This document shows, piece after piece, positions 23,851 to 36,904 of a DNA stretch of 64,000 bases. Source of the stretch: Brienomyrus brachyistius (taxonomy: Eukaryota > Chordata > Actinopteri > Osteoglossiformes > Mormyridae); NCBI RefSeq assembly GCF_023856365.1, contig NC_064535.1:11552363-11616362 (forward strand). Reading direction: 5' to 3'. The notes below the pieces were generated by a model that was not told the DNA's origin, made no database searches, and saw only the letters and a program-made list of their open reading frames with translations. The stretch's first letter is position 1. The number at the start of each line of letters is the position of its first letter. Both the position numbers and the translations under genes were made by a program.

Positions 23851-25289
23851 TTTATTATTATTATTTATAAACAAAATAATGTGTCCATATATAGAATTAA
23901 TGTAGAATATGGAAAAAAGACCCAGCTTAGAACATAAATGCCAATCCCCATACCCTCTACTCTTTCTTAATTATCTTCTTATAATGGTACATAGTATCAT
24001 AAATACTTTTTGTTAAAACATTTGCTTGTTTTCACTACAGATCAGCCTTGTATTTGTGTTTTAACTATGGTTCTGTTTTGTCTTCACAACTTGCTGTTCC
24101 TGGGAAATAATCTTGACATAGCTAAGCTTCTGTAACCCCCCCACCCCCCCCCCCCCACCCCCCCCTTCACCGTTTTATCTCTTAGGTAGAGCAGACATTT
24201 TACGTTCTCATTTTTCTAGCAATAGTCCCTCAAATGTAGGCTGGGGGATTCTTGTCTAAGTTTATGAGCTTTCTTGCTGACCTGAGATCAGAAGAACAAT
24301 ACAAACCTCCCCATGTACATGCTGAAAGGTTGTGTGCCCCCCCCCCCCCGCTTGATAAACAGACTTATATCTGAATGAAACGGTTTCTCTTTCTGCCTGG
24401 AAGGCCAGCCTGAGAGATCATTTAGGACATCTGACCTTCCTCTCCTGGGAACAGTGAGTGAAGAAAAGACAGATAATGTAGAAATAATCAATTACAGGAG
24501 GTCGGGTGAGGGTACAGCACACGTTCTTCATAAATAAAGTAGTTTTAAATTTCCTTAGTTCTGAGGCATATAAATTATTGTCATACATTATTACAAATGA
24601 TTCACATTTGCATGGTTTTTAGTCAAGTAGCACTTGCACTTGTACCTGATTTCTTTGAAAGGTCAGGCTGGCTGTGCTTATGCCTAACTGACCCCTTGAC
24701 ATCTGTATGTTTCTAATTTGTCTTCTGTTTTGGCTTTCCGTCATGGAAAATTCCTTGAAGGCTCCTTTTCGGACACAGTGACACAGAAGTACCGGCAAGG
24801 GAAACACAATTAGCTATTCATCCATCTGTCTATACATCTAGGGCGGTCGCAATATCAAGTTTTCACTACATGATTATCGCAGCCAAAAGAATTCACGATG
24901 ATAATATCCATTGAAAATTTGGCCAGAATAATTACAATAATGTTACCAATCAAATTCCTCTTTACATTTTTTTGTTGTGTGCTTGTCTCATTTTTGGCAA
25001 ACGAAATATTCTCAAAATAGGAGCATAGCGAGGTGTTGAGTCTGTAACTATAACTGAATAAAAGCATAAGAAAACAACAATTACACGACTTAATGGATGG
25101 TGAAGAGCCTTTTGGTTTACCATAAAATGACAGGATATTTTTATAGCATGTTTTGCTTATCTGCCTTTTGATTTGAAAAGGGTGAAACTGCACTGCATGC
25201 TCGCAGAAAAATCAATTTTTTGCTCTATCGCAGGGCTCACATCATTCACACCTATGGACAATTTGGCAACTCACGCTCACCTTAACATG

Positions 25290-25410
25290 TTTGTAGAACG
25301 GGGAAACCAGAGAACCCACAGCAAAGCCCACAATGACACGGGGAGAACACTGAGCCATGGCAGAGACTCAAGCCCTGGTCCCAGAGGTGTGAGGCGACTG
25401 AGCTAAAATC
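25290..25410 (-). mobile_element. V-SINE-type head and core fragment
   Basis: On the minus strand it carries the CACACCTCTGGGACC... head and the GTGTCATTGTGGGCTTTGC core, as in the fuller plus-strand copy at 62168-62522. Confidence 0.65.
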
Positions 25411-27613
25411 ACTTTCGGGAGACTTGCATGCCAATTGTCAATTTATAGCTGGCAAAAGCAGGCCAGTGGGTGCATACACTCTCCAGCCCTGACAGTCCTG
25501 TCAGAGTATCATCAGGAAAAGCTTCTCTGCTCTTGAGAAGACATGCATTGCTTAACCTGCATAACCTCAATACAGTACTGTCACTGAGCATGTCAGTCAT
25601 TTTCAGCAGGTCCCAGTTTGACGCCTGCTTGCTCTTTTAGCCAGGACACTTTCCGGAGAGATCTGACTGTATAGATACGTACGTCCTAGTAATTATAAGA
25701 AACCCAAATCACCATTTAGACATTTCCTCATTCTTCGCATTGTTCATGATAAAAAAATGAAGAGCATTCTTAGGAACTCAGATGAGTCACTCTGTTTTTA
25801 TAATGCGAGGTGGTATTTTAAGGGCTATCAAACCTCGCCAAAAGAAGTTTTTTTTCAATGTCACGAAAAGGCCTGTTTTGACACCAGTCTAAATGTTCAT
25901 ACATTACGTAAGAACCGATGTATGTGTCCTATTCCGAAGCTGTAAAATATTTCCTGAAATCTGACTTCCAATCATCCATTTCCCTGCTGACATTTTGGAA
26001 CGGTATTTACAATTTCTCAAGAATCAAATGCATTTTTGCGTTAATTCATTTCTTGTACAGCTAGAAACATCTGCTCTAGTCCTCAGCTGTTTGCAATGCT
26101 TTTAAAAAAAAAAAAAATCTCAAAACACACATGATTATATCTCGCTTAAAACTGAGATAATGCAAAATTACATCCCACACCGATGCTCCAAACCTTGACA
26201 GATCAGCGCACAGAGAGTAGACATTTTTTTCTAAACTTTTTCGTATGTTTGCTACTGATGTACTGAGAATTCTCCCACTTATTTTTTTATGGAGATATAA
26301 ATGCAGTTGCTTTACTAAGAGAACAACTTACCAAGGGACAGAGAGGAATCCTGCTACAGAGTTATTTTTGTCTTGCTTTGTAAGAAATATATTTGTTTTT
26401 TGCTAGAAGCTTTAATGAGTAAGTCTTAGTAGTGGCATATTGTGGCAAATCAACATTCTGACTAATGAGAATTTCCACATCACGCGGCTCCCCAAACGTC
26501 TGTGTTGTTGCTTCTGTCGTTACATTTCTTGGGTCCAGCTGATATCATTACAAATGATACAAAATACAATCATGTGAAAATGTGGGAAATCATTGTAAGG
26601 ATGCCCATGTCCTCTTATAAAATCATTATGGATTTTGCTGATGCTTTACAGTAAAAGACTTCTGGACTAAATGTAAATGTAAAATTATAAGTCTGTCGAG
26701 AGCCTAAATATTCTGCATCACTGGCAAATCCGTAGTCAGAAGCAGCAGATCACTCACAGAGCCTTATGGTTTTTGATTTCCAGTTCCTTCCACGATAGAA
26801 CAATTCCACTTTTGTCCGTACTTTCGGCCCTGAGGTTTTTATTCTGTACTGTATTAATCTTGAACCGTAATCTTGTTCCATAGCTGTTTTCCCACTGATT
26901 ATATTGAACAGAAGATTGCATACAGGGCAAAGATTCATTGATTATAAATTAATGAACCACCTCTGTAATGTGTTACAGCATTTAATTACTGACATTAATT
27001 TACAGTGACACCAAATGGATCTTTCATAGCTGGAAAAAGTCACAGTGTTGTGTTATAGTACTACTGCAGTTGTGTTTGCTGGTACTGTATTTTAAACCTA
27101 CATGCTTCTATTTAAAATAAACATGCTTTTAGTATATGTATGATGGTAAATTTGTATATGTGAGATCTCCATTCTTAACAGGAATCTTCTCTAGGGTTTT
27201 ATCACCTCGGCCTGCCAGTGTGTTGCACCTTGATTGGATTAAACGTGTTTGAGAATTCATGAGTCGATGATGGACAGAATTTATCAAAATATAATCTGGA
27301 GAGGTAATTAATTTGCAGTAACATTTCTCTGTTCACCTTATTTGTTTATTCTATTTATTTAAGTTTAATTTTTTTTTGCCCATAGCTGAATCTCAGTTTC
27401 TACTCCACTCTCTGCTTAGTCAATACGTCTCCAGACTGGGATCTTTTTTAAATTCCCCTCGCGATTTACATTTCTCATTGTGTCCAGAGTTTATTCTCAC
27501 CTAATCCTTAAATTCGTCTGGGTGTTTCTGGCGTTAAAAATAAGGGACACGACTCTGGAATATGACACCATGAGTGTGACGCCTTATGGAAAACTTGCAG
27601 TTTCTAATGATTG

Positions 27614-27628
27614 CCACTAGAGGGCGCC
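27614..27628 (+). promoter_or_regulatory. CTCF-like motif
   Basis: CCACTAGAGGGCGCC fits the CTCF core consensus CCASYAGRKGGCRS at every position, in plus orientation, in noncoding sequence. Confidence 0.5.
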
Positions 27629-27796
27629 TTTAACTCACTAGAAAAACATTATTGCCAAGAAGCACTATAATGAATGTAGGGGTCACCAGTACGTTTAGTG
27701 TGATTCCTTTATATAATTAAAACAGTACTAATTTTAATGATATGATCAATTCAAATATAAAATGTACACAAGGAGCCAAGGAAACAAAGTTGAAAC

Positions 27797-28396
27797 ACCT
27801 CGATCAGTCATAACATTAAAACCACTGACAGGTGAACTGAATAACATAGATTATCTCGATGCAATGGCACCTGTCAACAGAGTTATTATATATTAGACAA
27901 TGAACAGTCAGTTCTTGAAGTTGATGTGCTGGAAGCAGGAATAATGGGCAAGTGTAAGGATCGGAGCGGCTTTGACAAGGACCAAATTGTGATGGCTAGA
28001 TAACAGGTCAGGGTCCAAGGAAGGCCAAATGGTGAACCGGTGATGGGGTTATGGACACCCAAGGCTCACTGATGTCCATGGGGAGTGAAGACTAGTCTGT
28101 CCGGTCCAATCCCACAAGAGTCCTACTGTAAGGCAAGTTGTTGAAAAAGTGAATGATGGCTTTGATAGAAGGTTGTGGCCTTGCTGAATAATGGTTTGCG
28201 GAGCAGCAGACCGGTCAGAGCGCCCATGCTGACCACCATCCCCTGCCGAAGGTGCCTACGATGGGTACGTGAGCGTGAGAACTGGACCATGGAGCAATGG
28301 AAGAAGGTGGCCTGGTCTGATGAATCACATTTTCTGTTACATCACGTGGACACACCAAATGTGGCTGCAACAGGATGCATTATGGGAAGAAGGTAA
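27797..28396 (+). pseudogene. Degraded Tc1/mariner transposon with transposase remnant
   Basis: Starts with the terminal-repeat-like CAGTCATAACATTAAAACCA. From 27944 an ATGGGCAAG... start region encodes GKCKDRSGFDKDQIVMAR, which then breaks. Further on, WTMEQWKKVAWSDESHFLLH (in 28289-28351) includes the DDE-type catalytic aspartate context WSDESHF. It is internally deleted and out of frame, and I do not find the right terminal repeat. It is a dead copy of a Tc1-like element common in fish. Confidence 0.85.
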
Positions 28397-28399
28397 GCC

Positions 28400-30550
28400 A
28401 TCTGAATCTTCAGTTTGAAATAAACTTCTTTTGCATATCCACTCTCTTACTTACCTAAAAGGATTTACGCAGTTCAGAATCATTATCCGTGTTGCTCTCT
28501 GTTTTTGCTGACATGTGAAATATGAAAAAGAAACCGAAATCCATGCAGGATTATGAAGAGCAAAATTAAAATGTGCATTTTGAAAATGTCTTTTTACACA
28601 GGTTCCAGATCAGCTGCATGTCATAACGATACGAATACTAACACAATTAAAAGATATGCTTAATGAAGCCATATACACAACTGCGTACTTTGAAATATTT
28701 GTGTATATGTGTCTAGCAGAAAGAGTATCAACAGTCACAGGAATAAATCACTGGGGGTGGGCAAATCTCTGACCACACCAAAAATAAATAATATATATGA
28801 CCAGACTGTCAGTCCTTAACAGCCTGAACAACAAATTCATTGGTCCATTATGTTCCATGGCTTTGTTGAGTTGACAGGCCATATGAGTTGGACTTAGGCC
28901 AACTTACACCTGCACATATATGTGACTGAGGTCATTCCTGCATTTCCCATCCTGAAAATATGGACTGAGGGATATACACTGTCCATCTATCCTGGCAAAG
29001 ACAGTCAGGTGACCCTAAGTTGATATATGTATATCTATGTCTGCTTGTTTTTCCCTTTCCATTGGTAGTAAACATACTCAATATCTGTCCTTTTGATATT
29101 TGTGCATATTTTCCTGTGTGTTTATGCTAAAGCACCTGGCTCCGCTTGTCGCTGCAGCTTTCATTAAGCCCAACTCCACTCCCTTCCCAGGTCCTCCTTG
29201 GTGGAACCCGATTCCATCTCCAAGTTTCTTCCTTCAATACTGCATCGTGTTACTTTGATGTTCCATGTGGGCAAAGGGTACCGGAGAACTACTGCATGCT
29301 TTCAGGAATGTGTTTTTAATACAGATTTTAATAATTTATATGCCTACATTTTGGAAACTCAAATATCATTTAGTATCCTCCTTAGAAAAAAAAAATCTTT
29401 CTTATGCAAGAAAAAACAATTAATGGTTTGCAACCTGTTAAGTCTGATAAGTTGGGAAATTAAACAATAACTGTAAGACTTTAATAGTTTTGGGGAGGAT
29501 TTTCACTTTGACTAAGATGAAATGTATTTTAAAATCAGCTTTGAAAAAACTAATAATTTCAGCAAGAGAAAAGGAGCAAGCCAAGAATACTTATGCATGT
29601 CTGTATACATACAAACATTTATTTAAATCTTTATTTTATTTCAGTACATATTATAATTTGATAGAAAGGATCATTCAGTGATATTTCATGCATATTTGCC
29701 AGTATGCTACACAAAATGTTAAAACTCAGCAAGTAATGGCAACAACATCAGTACAATTTTACCGAACATATCCAGGATGCTGATTACAATTTCATACTAA
29801 AAGCCTTTTTCTGAATCACAGGGATTATGAGAAGGAAACCTAACAGAAACCTGATTGCTGTCTAGGCCACTAATTCTACTCAGAAAAATATGTAACACTG
29901 ACATACGAAATGCCAGTATAATAGCAATACCATATAACTATAAGTTGCAATCACAGTCAAAAAACTATTGGTTATGTAAAGCTCTGTGTGTGGGCTATAC
30001 ACTGACCTGAAGTCAACTTTTTCTATTTGCTAATTATATGCATCCAAACTGACATACTTTAGTGGCTACAAAACAGAAACAGCCTTTCAGAGTTACAGAG
30101 ATGCTCTGTCATGAAGAAAGGTGGCACATATAATTATCCCAACCATTGTGTTCACACAGAAGGACTGGAGCACTGAAAAATCTTAGCTGTGGTCAATGGA
30201 AAGGAGCCGATTCTCCTATTTAAAACCACCCCTGTGCAAAGATGAACCCAGTTAATTACAATTTCTTTTGTTACTTTACATAAGGGAAAGCGGCCTGGTG
30301 CAGTTATCTGGATAGTCAGGAAATTTGGCATAATTACGGCTAACAGACAGACATATAAATAACACTTCATTCACTAAAAGTTTAACTATTTATGACTGGA
30401 AAACTTTGAAAAACAAAAAGGAACATCTAACACCCCATAAATGGAACGTGTGCTACAATGTACATTTTCTTTCCATACTAGCGAGACACATTCATAAATT
30501 ACAATAGGCAGTGTTGATTTGTAGCTGCTAAATTATAATTGACGTTGGCT
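28400..30550. other. Gene-free region
   Basis: AT-rich sequence. No exon, clear repeat or structured element is identified. Confidence 0.6.
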
Positions 30551-30555
30551 AAAGG

Positions 30556-30798
30556 TGTTAGGATTACCGGGAAGCAGGGAAGGACGGCGGCAAGGATGCT
30601 GGATACCAGGGTTTATTCAGACAACCAGGGCAGACGGCGACGAACATCAATGACAGATCTGGGCAACAGAGGCAGATGTGGACTGATATACACAAGACTA
30701 GCCGAAATAAGAGGACACAGGTGATCACAATTGGGGTAGCACACGCGGTTAATGAGGGGGCGTGGCACACAGGAGGGTCGGACGAGCTGGGCGTGACA
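30556..30798 (-). mobile_element. Probable solo LTR, minus orientation
   Basis: Read on the minus strand, this 243-bp block begins TGTCACGCCCAGCTCGTCC and ends CCGGTAATCCTAACA, the TG...CA boundaries of an LTR. AATAAACC lies about 60 bases before its end, where an R/U5 polyadenylation signal would be. There is no clear target duplication and no internal genes. Confidence 0.5.
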
Positions 30799-30799
30799 A

Positions 30800-33700
30800 T
30801 AGACCTGCAATTTAACATCCTTGCTTCTGCGAAAAAAAATTCACCTTGTATGAGAACAAGGGTCAGTAATCAGACGTGGAACATTTTTTTGCCAGTATTT
30901 TGTTCATATAAGTTTAATTTTATTTCTCACAGCGATGTATCAGATATTTCTGATAATAGAGGTTGATTTTAGAACCAGATATTGTGCAAAGCAAAGTCAG
31001 CCAGAGTAGTTTTGCTTTATCCAGCCCTCATTCATGAGGTATTATATTTGTATTTTACTGGTGGGAATCAACCCGACCTGAAAACCACTGATAATGCTGA
31101 CTAAAGTCTGCATTTAGTCTCTGTTTCAGTTCTGCACGCTTCTCCAACTCCCGAAACATTTGTCATTATTACCCTCCTGCACCTTAAAGCCAAGGAAACA
31201 TGACTTGCTGTTAAATATTATGTGTATTGATGAGTGCCCACTAAAAAAACATTTTCACTGGAGTTAAATCTGCAAAATATGATTCATTCCAATGTTAGCT
31301 GATGTAGAACTGAATGGTAACTGATGCCTTAGATAGAAAGGTTTTACTTATAACATGACAATAAAATATGTCTTTAATGTCACTGTCGCAGCAATGCTCA
31401 ATTTGCTGTAATTAACTGTAGATCTCGTCAACCTTTATATATTGTGCAAGTTACACACACAACTTACTGAACTTAACGAAAGTTTTGTTTTGTGACCTTG
31501 GGTTACACATGAGAACAAGTAGCTTGCAGTGAGTCAGACTGCTATGCTTAGCCTTTTTTAAAAGGCCCTTTTTGGGCGTATGGAGGTTTAAACAAATCAG
31601 CGATTACTCCCTCATCCCAGCCTATACATTGTAATTAAGCCGTCACATCTCTGAAGGTAAATATATGCTTCTTCACAATAGGGCTTTAACAAGGAGTGAT
31701 TAATCACTGAATTGTCCTCACAGTATTTCCTTCTTTAGTACAGGCAATTAAACGCTCCTTTGCTGTTTCTCACAGTACGATGTGTTTTGTCTCCATGTAA
31801 CTGTCATTTCAGCTTGTGTTTCAGTACAGGGTAATCATGCAGGTGACCATAGCCTTATGCATGAGTGCAACAAGGTACAAAGTGAGTTTAGATACTGGGA
31901 AAACACATTTGATTTGACCCATAGAAACACATTTGATTTTATCTTGTCAGCTGTGCATGACACAAACTGACACTGTCTACCGTTTTTGAAATGTTGACTT
32001 ATTGTATAGGTGTTGCTTTGCACTTGTCAGGGAGCCAACAGCGAGAAACATGACTAAGCCAGCCAAGTCTGCCTTTGCTCAGCTGGAAGGGCTGATTTAC
32101 CTAATGTGTCATACTTCAGGTAAAATAGGTTGAAGACCTTCTAAATACTCGAAACCACTTATAAATGAATTAGTGAATTATTAGGCAAGCTGAATTTTTT
32201 GACCCGACACAGATGATCATCTCAGGTCATACAGCTCAAGGTTGTTGAAGGATGATGTAGACGAAGACGGTAGCAGACATCTTATAGTAGGATAGCAGGG
32301 TGCATCATTATTATAACCAGATGGGACCATGTGAAGTATGTCAGCAGTCTACTGCATAGGTGTCTTCTGGAAGATATGTTCATATGCCCTAGAAATGATT
32401 GTATTGTACATCGCATTTTGTGATTCACAGTGGGATAAATATTTATTGCCTGAGCAGAGTATGTACAATCCCTTTTCTTTGACACCTGACAAGTAGCATT
32501 GGGGACAGTTAAAATAGAAAATAGTTATTGTACCCCCCCCCCTCCAAAAAAAAGATTCATTGTGTATTACACATCTTGTGACAAACAAGTTTGATAACAT
32601 AAAGTTTTGCATATGCTTCAAGGCTAGGGGTAAAAAGTTCACCTGAAAGGATTTGAATCATATTTATTATTCAGTGCTGACATTCAAATGTCTGAACTTG
32701 TTACTCAAGTGAAGCTAGTACTACACCTGGGACAAGAACCTGCTGGATGGAGGGTAAGAAGTATGAAGTAGATGTGAATCAGATCTAATAATTATCATCG
32801 TTGTTCTAAGAGTCGCAGGGCGGTTTCTATCATAGAGAAATCCCTGTTTGACTGGAATGAAGGTTAACAATGCACGCAAGCAATTTTATATTTGTCCAAA
32901 ACAGGTAAAGAGGGTGAATTCATGTTTGCATGTTCTCTTTTTCTTCCATTTCCCCCAAAAATACACTTTGTAATATTTTTCCCTTGTTCACCAGTGCCAT
33001 ATTAGTCAGAGGAAAGTCAGGATTTTTTTGTTTTCCATCGCTGCTCAGGGGGTTTTTACGCTTTTTAAGAATGATCATTTTTGGGTTTCGCAGCTGTATC
33101 AATACAGAGGATGGCGGTGATCGGGACTTAGAAGGAAATTTCGGTCTCCATATGGGCAGAGCGGAAATGAAAATGGGCGGGTGGATGTATGGCGTGGATC
33201 TGGGCGCGGCTGGCATCAAGGCCGGGCTGAAAATGTCTCCATCACTCTGCAGACACGCTGAGAACGGCATTCTGACAGCCCTTTATAACAATGGCCAGCA
33301 TGCAGTCTTTTCTCTTCCCAAACTGTACCTGTGACAGCTACTCTCAGGCTTTCTTTCATGCAGCAGTTCAGTTTCTGCGCTTCTCTCCCTACAACATGTC
33401 ACAGATGTACATTAATAACAACAGATTTTTGGGTGTGCTACAGGCATGTCGCTTAGGCTGACTGTTGACAGAAGCCTATGGGAAGATTATATGGCAGAGA
33501 TGGAAGCAGGCCTATGGTGGTAGTTTATCCACAAGAACAATCGTGACCGCCGCAATGTTTACAACCTGGACACACACTTCATAACAAAGTGATAGCATGT
33601 GGTCAAGTGTTCTGACTGCAGCTGTCAAGTGATATTCCGGAAAATCTGACAATTAGCTCCTCCACTTCTCATACAAATTGAATAGCGGTTCCTCCTAGTG

Positions 33701-33973
33701 CAAGAGGGCATGAGTGTACAGGTGTGGATACGTGCCGAAATTTTTAGATGAAGTTTATACATATTTTATGCATGTACTTGTCTAGATCTAGACATATTTG
33801 TATTTCAACAGTGTTATCTCCAGGAAATTTTATACACTATTACATATTTACTCTCTTGCACTAGATTCTACCCAGATACCATTATCTCTCACCTCTGTCA
33901 AGTAAATGGTCTTTGTGGTGGTTTGGTGTGTTTCATGCCTCATCCAGAATACATTGACTGCTCATGTAATATA

Positions 33974-34012
<39 letters not shown>

Positions 34013-34704
34013 CATTTTAAATTGGGTCATCTTGGACAAAATATCCTACACTTTCTGTCCTGAATTTTGTTTTTCTTTTGTTTATTATCCCTGTTAGGAG
34101 ATAGTAGATGGATCAATTTGGTTGTGGGTTTGCTCAAGCTATGGCTGCTCGTTTCATGTTTCCTACAAACTGGCTGTTGAACGAGGAAAAAAAATGAGGG
34201 AAGTGAGCCTTGTTATTTTGTGACACCCATTTCAAGAGACCTCTGAACAGTCGTATCATGTTGCGGAATAATTGCAGAATAATCAGAGCTCTGTCAGTAC
34301 CAAAGATACTCCCCATGGGAGAGCTTAAAATGCTGTAACCCCTTGTTCCTACACAATGAGTGCAGGCAGAGTTATCTAAATAGTGGTTTATGCTTCCACG
34401 AATCGTACAGCTTATTTAACAGTTTCACCTCCAATTCTGATGCCGTTTAATGCTTCTCTGACTTTGCTCCACCTTAGTCACTGGACACAAGTTGCATTTT
34501 ACCCCGTTGGCAGGATATCCAATTTAGCTGGGAAAAAAGCTTTATACAGGGTATATCTCTGAGTTCCTGATCAGTGGACCTGGTGACATCATCCCCATCG
34601 CCTTTGCTCCGAATACATTCACTCCTCCATCTTCAGGCCATTGCTAAAACAGCTCACATGGGTTTCTATTCACACCAAGTCTCAAAGCTTTAAATGGAGA
34701 TATA
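30800..34704. other. Gene-free region
   Basis: No gene is supported. It includes a GT microsatellite at 33977-34010 and an unexplained block at 32920-33334 that is open on both strands. Otherwise it is AT-rich and plain. Confidence 0.6.
33977..34010. repeat. (TG)n microsatellite
   Basis: An uninterrupted TG run of about 34 bases. Confidence 0.97.
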
Positions 34705-34913
34705 GGTTGGACCAGGGGTAGGCGATCTTATCCAGAAAGGGCCGTTAGATATGCAGGTTTTCGCTGCAACACCCTAATTAGATTATTAATGAGAAGACTA
34801 ATTGGCTGAAGAGTCCTCACACCTCGATTGGAAAAGCTGACCTAAAGGTTACCTCAAAAACCCGCACACACCCCGGCCCTTGGTGGATAAGATTGCACAC
34901 CCCTGGGTTAGGT
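34705..34913. mobile_element. 193-bp nonautonomous hAT-type element
   Basis: The element spans 34713-34905. Left end CAGGGGTAGGCGATCTTATCC; right end is its imperfect inverse, GGATAAGATTGCACACCCCTG. It is flanked by GGTTGGAC (34705-34712) and GGTTAGGT (34906-34913), six of eight matching. Noncoding. Confidence 0.8.
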
Positions 34914-35970
34914 TCACTGATAGAAGCACCGCATTTCAGTTCTTATAAGCACCCTTACTTTCTCTGGCAAACATATAAATGTTTAATACTGTATTTTTTT
35001 GCTATTTTAACCATTTATGCTTGTCATCACTTGTTTGAAGACCCATCCCTTGGAAATACAGTATGTCTACTTCCCAATACTATACTTGGTGAGGGTCAAG
35101 GTGGCACCATGCGGGAAGGTCAGACCAAACCTCTTACTCAATGGCCACAGACTCAGGCTCCTTCTGCAGGATCCCCAGATGTTTCCTCAGGGCCTTTACT
35201 CATTAGAATATTTCCAGATCAGATTCACTGGGAGCTGAGCGGATGCCATTCTAGTCGGATGCCCGAAATGGCCCAAATGACTCCTCTTGATATGATCGAG
35301 CAGAGGCTCTATCCCCCAGCATCCTCAATTCCTCATCTTGTGATAGAGGGCAAATCTGGCAACCCTGCAGAGTAACCTCATTTTGGGCACTTAAACTCTT
35401 TCTTTTGGTCATTACCCAAAGCTCATGGCTGTAGTTGAAGAGAGAGATGCATAATAAACCGCCAAAATGGAATAATAAAGTGCCTCATCTTATGACTTAA
35501 ATTCTGCTTCACCATCACAGACCTCCCCAATGTTTGCAAAACTGCAGCCATGGAGCTAATCTAGTGGTCAAACTCATGTTCCCTCTTGTTACTCGCCGAC
35601 AAGATCCTGAGGTACTTTAACCACTTCACTAAAGGCTCTGTCCCCTCACCTGAAAGGACCAGTTCACTCTTTTCAAGAGGCTCTCGTGAACATTAGAAGC
35701 ACAGGCAATGGCAATTAGGGGAATTTTATTTTCCATCCCTGCATGATTACTTGCTGTCTATGGTCCTGGTTGTGAAATTGTCCCCACTGTCTGCTGTCCA
35801 AGGGGGCCATGGAGTCATGACAATAGCCTCTCAATGAAATTACCAGTGGAGACAAAACATTTCTGGAGGCCCCCACCCACTCTAAACAGCTTCAATTTTC
35901 AACTATTTCTCCAGTCATACAAAGATCAAACACCACGCAGCAGTTTTTTAAAAACAATTACGATAAAGAT

Positions 35971-36034
35971 CTATTCTATTCTATTCTATTCTATTCTATT
36001 CTATTCTATTCTAGTCTAGTCTAGTCTAGTCTAG
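35971..36034. repeat. Pentanucleotide array (CTATT)n then (CTAGT)n
   Basis: Eight CTATT units (35971-36010) pass directly into about five CTAGT-type units. A single-base variant has spread through the second half. Confidence 0.96.
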
Positions 36035-36336
36035 CCTTGTTATCCCAGGTTTTCAGAGAGGCTACTCAGAAGCCACAAACTGTGATCCTTTTATAGTTGG
36101 GATAGACCCTTCAGCCTCCTTTTTAAAGACAGTAACAACCACTCCTGTTTGCCAGTCCAGGTACTTTACTTCCATGCAACACAGAAGAGGCGTATTAACC
36201 ATGTGACCCCAACAACATCCAGTGCTCTCAACATCTCTGGGTGAATTTCATCTATGGAGCAAACTTAGCAACTTCAGCTGCTGTAATAGATTCCACCAGA
36301 AGTTTCTAACACTGGCTCCTGGCGAGAGAGTATCCC

Positions 36337-36536
36337 CCTTAGAGCGAGGCTGTTCAAATCACGGTCCTTAAGGTCCAAGCTCTGCTGATTTTCCAGCCTT
36401 CCTTTACCTGTGAGCCAGGTGGGACGCCTCTGTGCCCAATCAGGGTCAGTAATCATTAAACTAACTACCTGGGAGGACGGAAAACAAGGCCTGGATCTGG
36501 AATCGAGGTCCAGGTTTGAAAAGCCCTGCATTAGGG
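36337..36536. mobile_element. 184-bp hAT-type element inside the LINE
   Basis: The element spans 36345-36528. Left end CGAGGCTGTTCAAATC and right end GGTTTGAAAAGCCCTG are inverted, 12 of 16 matching. Flanks CCTTAGAG (36337-36344) and CATTAGGG (36529-36536) match at six of eight. It interrupts LINE sequence, so it is younger. Confidence 0.65.
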
Positions 36537-36904
36537 TCAAAGAAATCCTCAAGGAGTACTTTCCACCACTCCACAATATCTCCGTAGCATTTCCCTGTTC
36601 AGGTAACAATTCTTCCAGGTCTTATCTCCCCTTCTTGAATCACCGGATAGTTTGCAGAATCATTTCAGGGCTACCTGACAGTCTTTCTCCATGACTTTTC
36701 CCATACGCTTATTTTCACCTCCATGACTACCTTCACCACAGTCTTTGTTTCAGCTGTCTCAGGAGACCCCCAAGCACGTAATTGCCTTGAAAGCTTTCTT
36801 CTTCAGCTTGACAGCTTTCCTCACCGCAGGTTTCTGGCAAATTTGAGCTGGATTTGGGGTTTTGAATTGATGCAGCCATATCATGGTTCTTCATTCTTGG
36901 ACTG

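Larger units (their letters stand above)
23860..27790. other. Gene-free region
   Basis: AT-rich, with C runs near 24137-24168 and 24341-24350 and an A run near 26104. It holds a minus-strand SINE piece at about 25290-25410 and a CTCF-like motif at 27614. No exon is supported. Confidence 0.6.
35035..36850 (-). mobile_element. Degraded LINE (non-LTR retrotransposon), C-terminal part of ORF2
   Basis: On the minus strand near 35390-35450 it encodes YSHELWVMTKR, matching the conserved YGHELWVMTER region after the reverse transcriptase core in a widespread fish LINE. Sequence further upstream in the element (plus 35500-35700 and 36060-36850) also follows that repeat at the DNA level, but with many stops and deletions. 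A pentanucleotide array and a hAT-type element interrupt it. I did not assign a clade. Confidence 0.7.

Noticed and set aside
36274..36694. Open frames on both strands near 36.3-36.7 kb
   Set aside because: They run across the hAT element inserted in the LINE, so any peptide is chimeric repeat.
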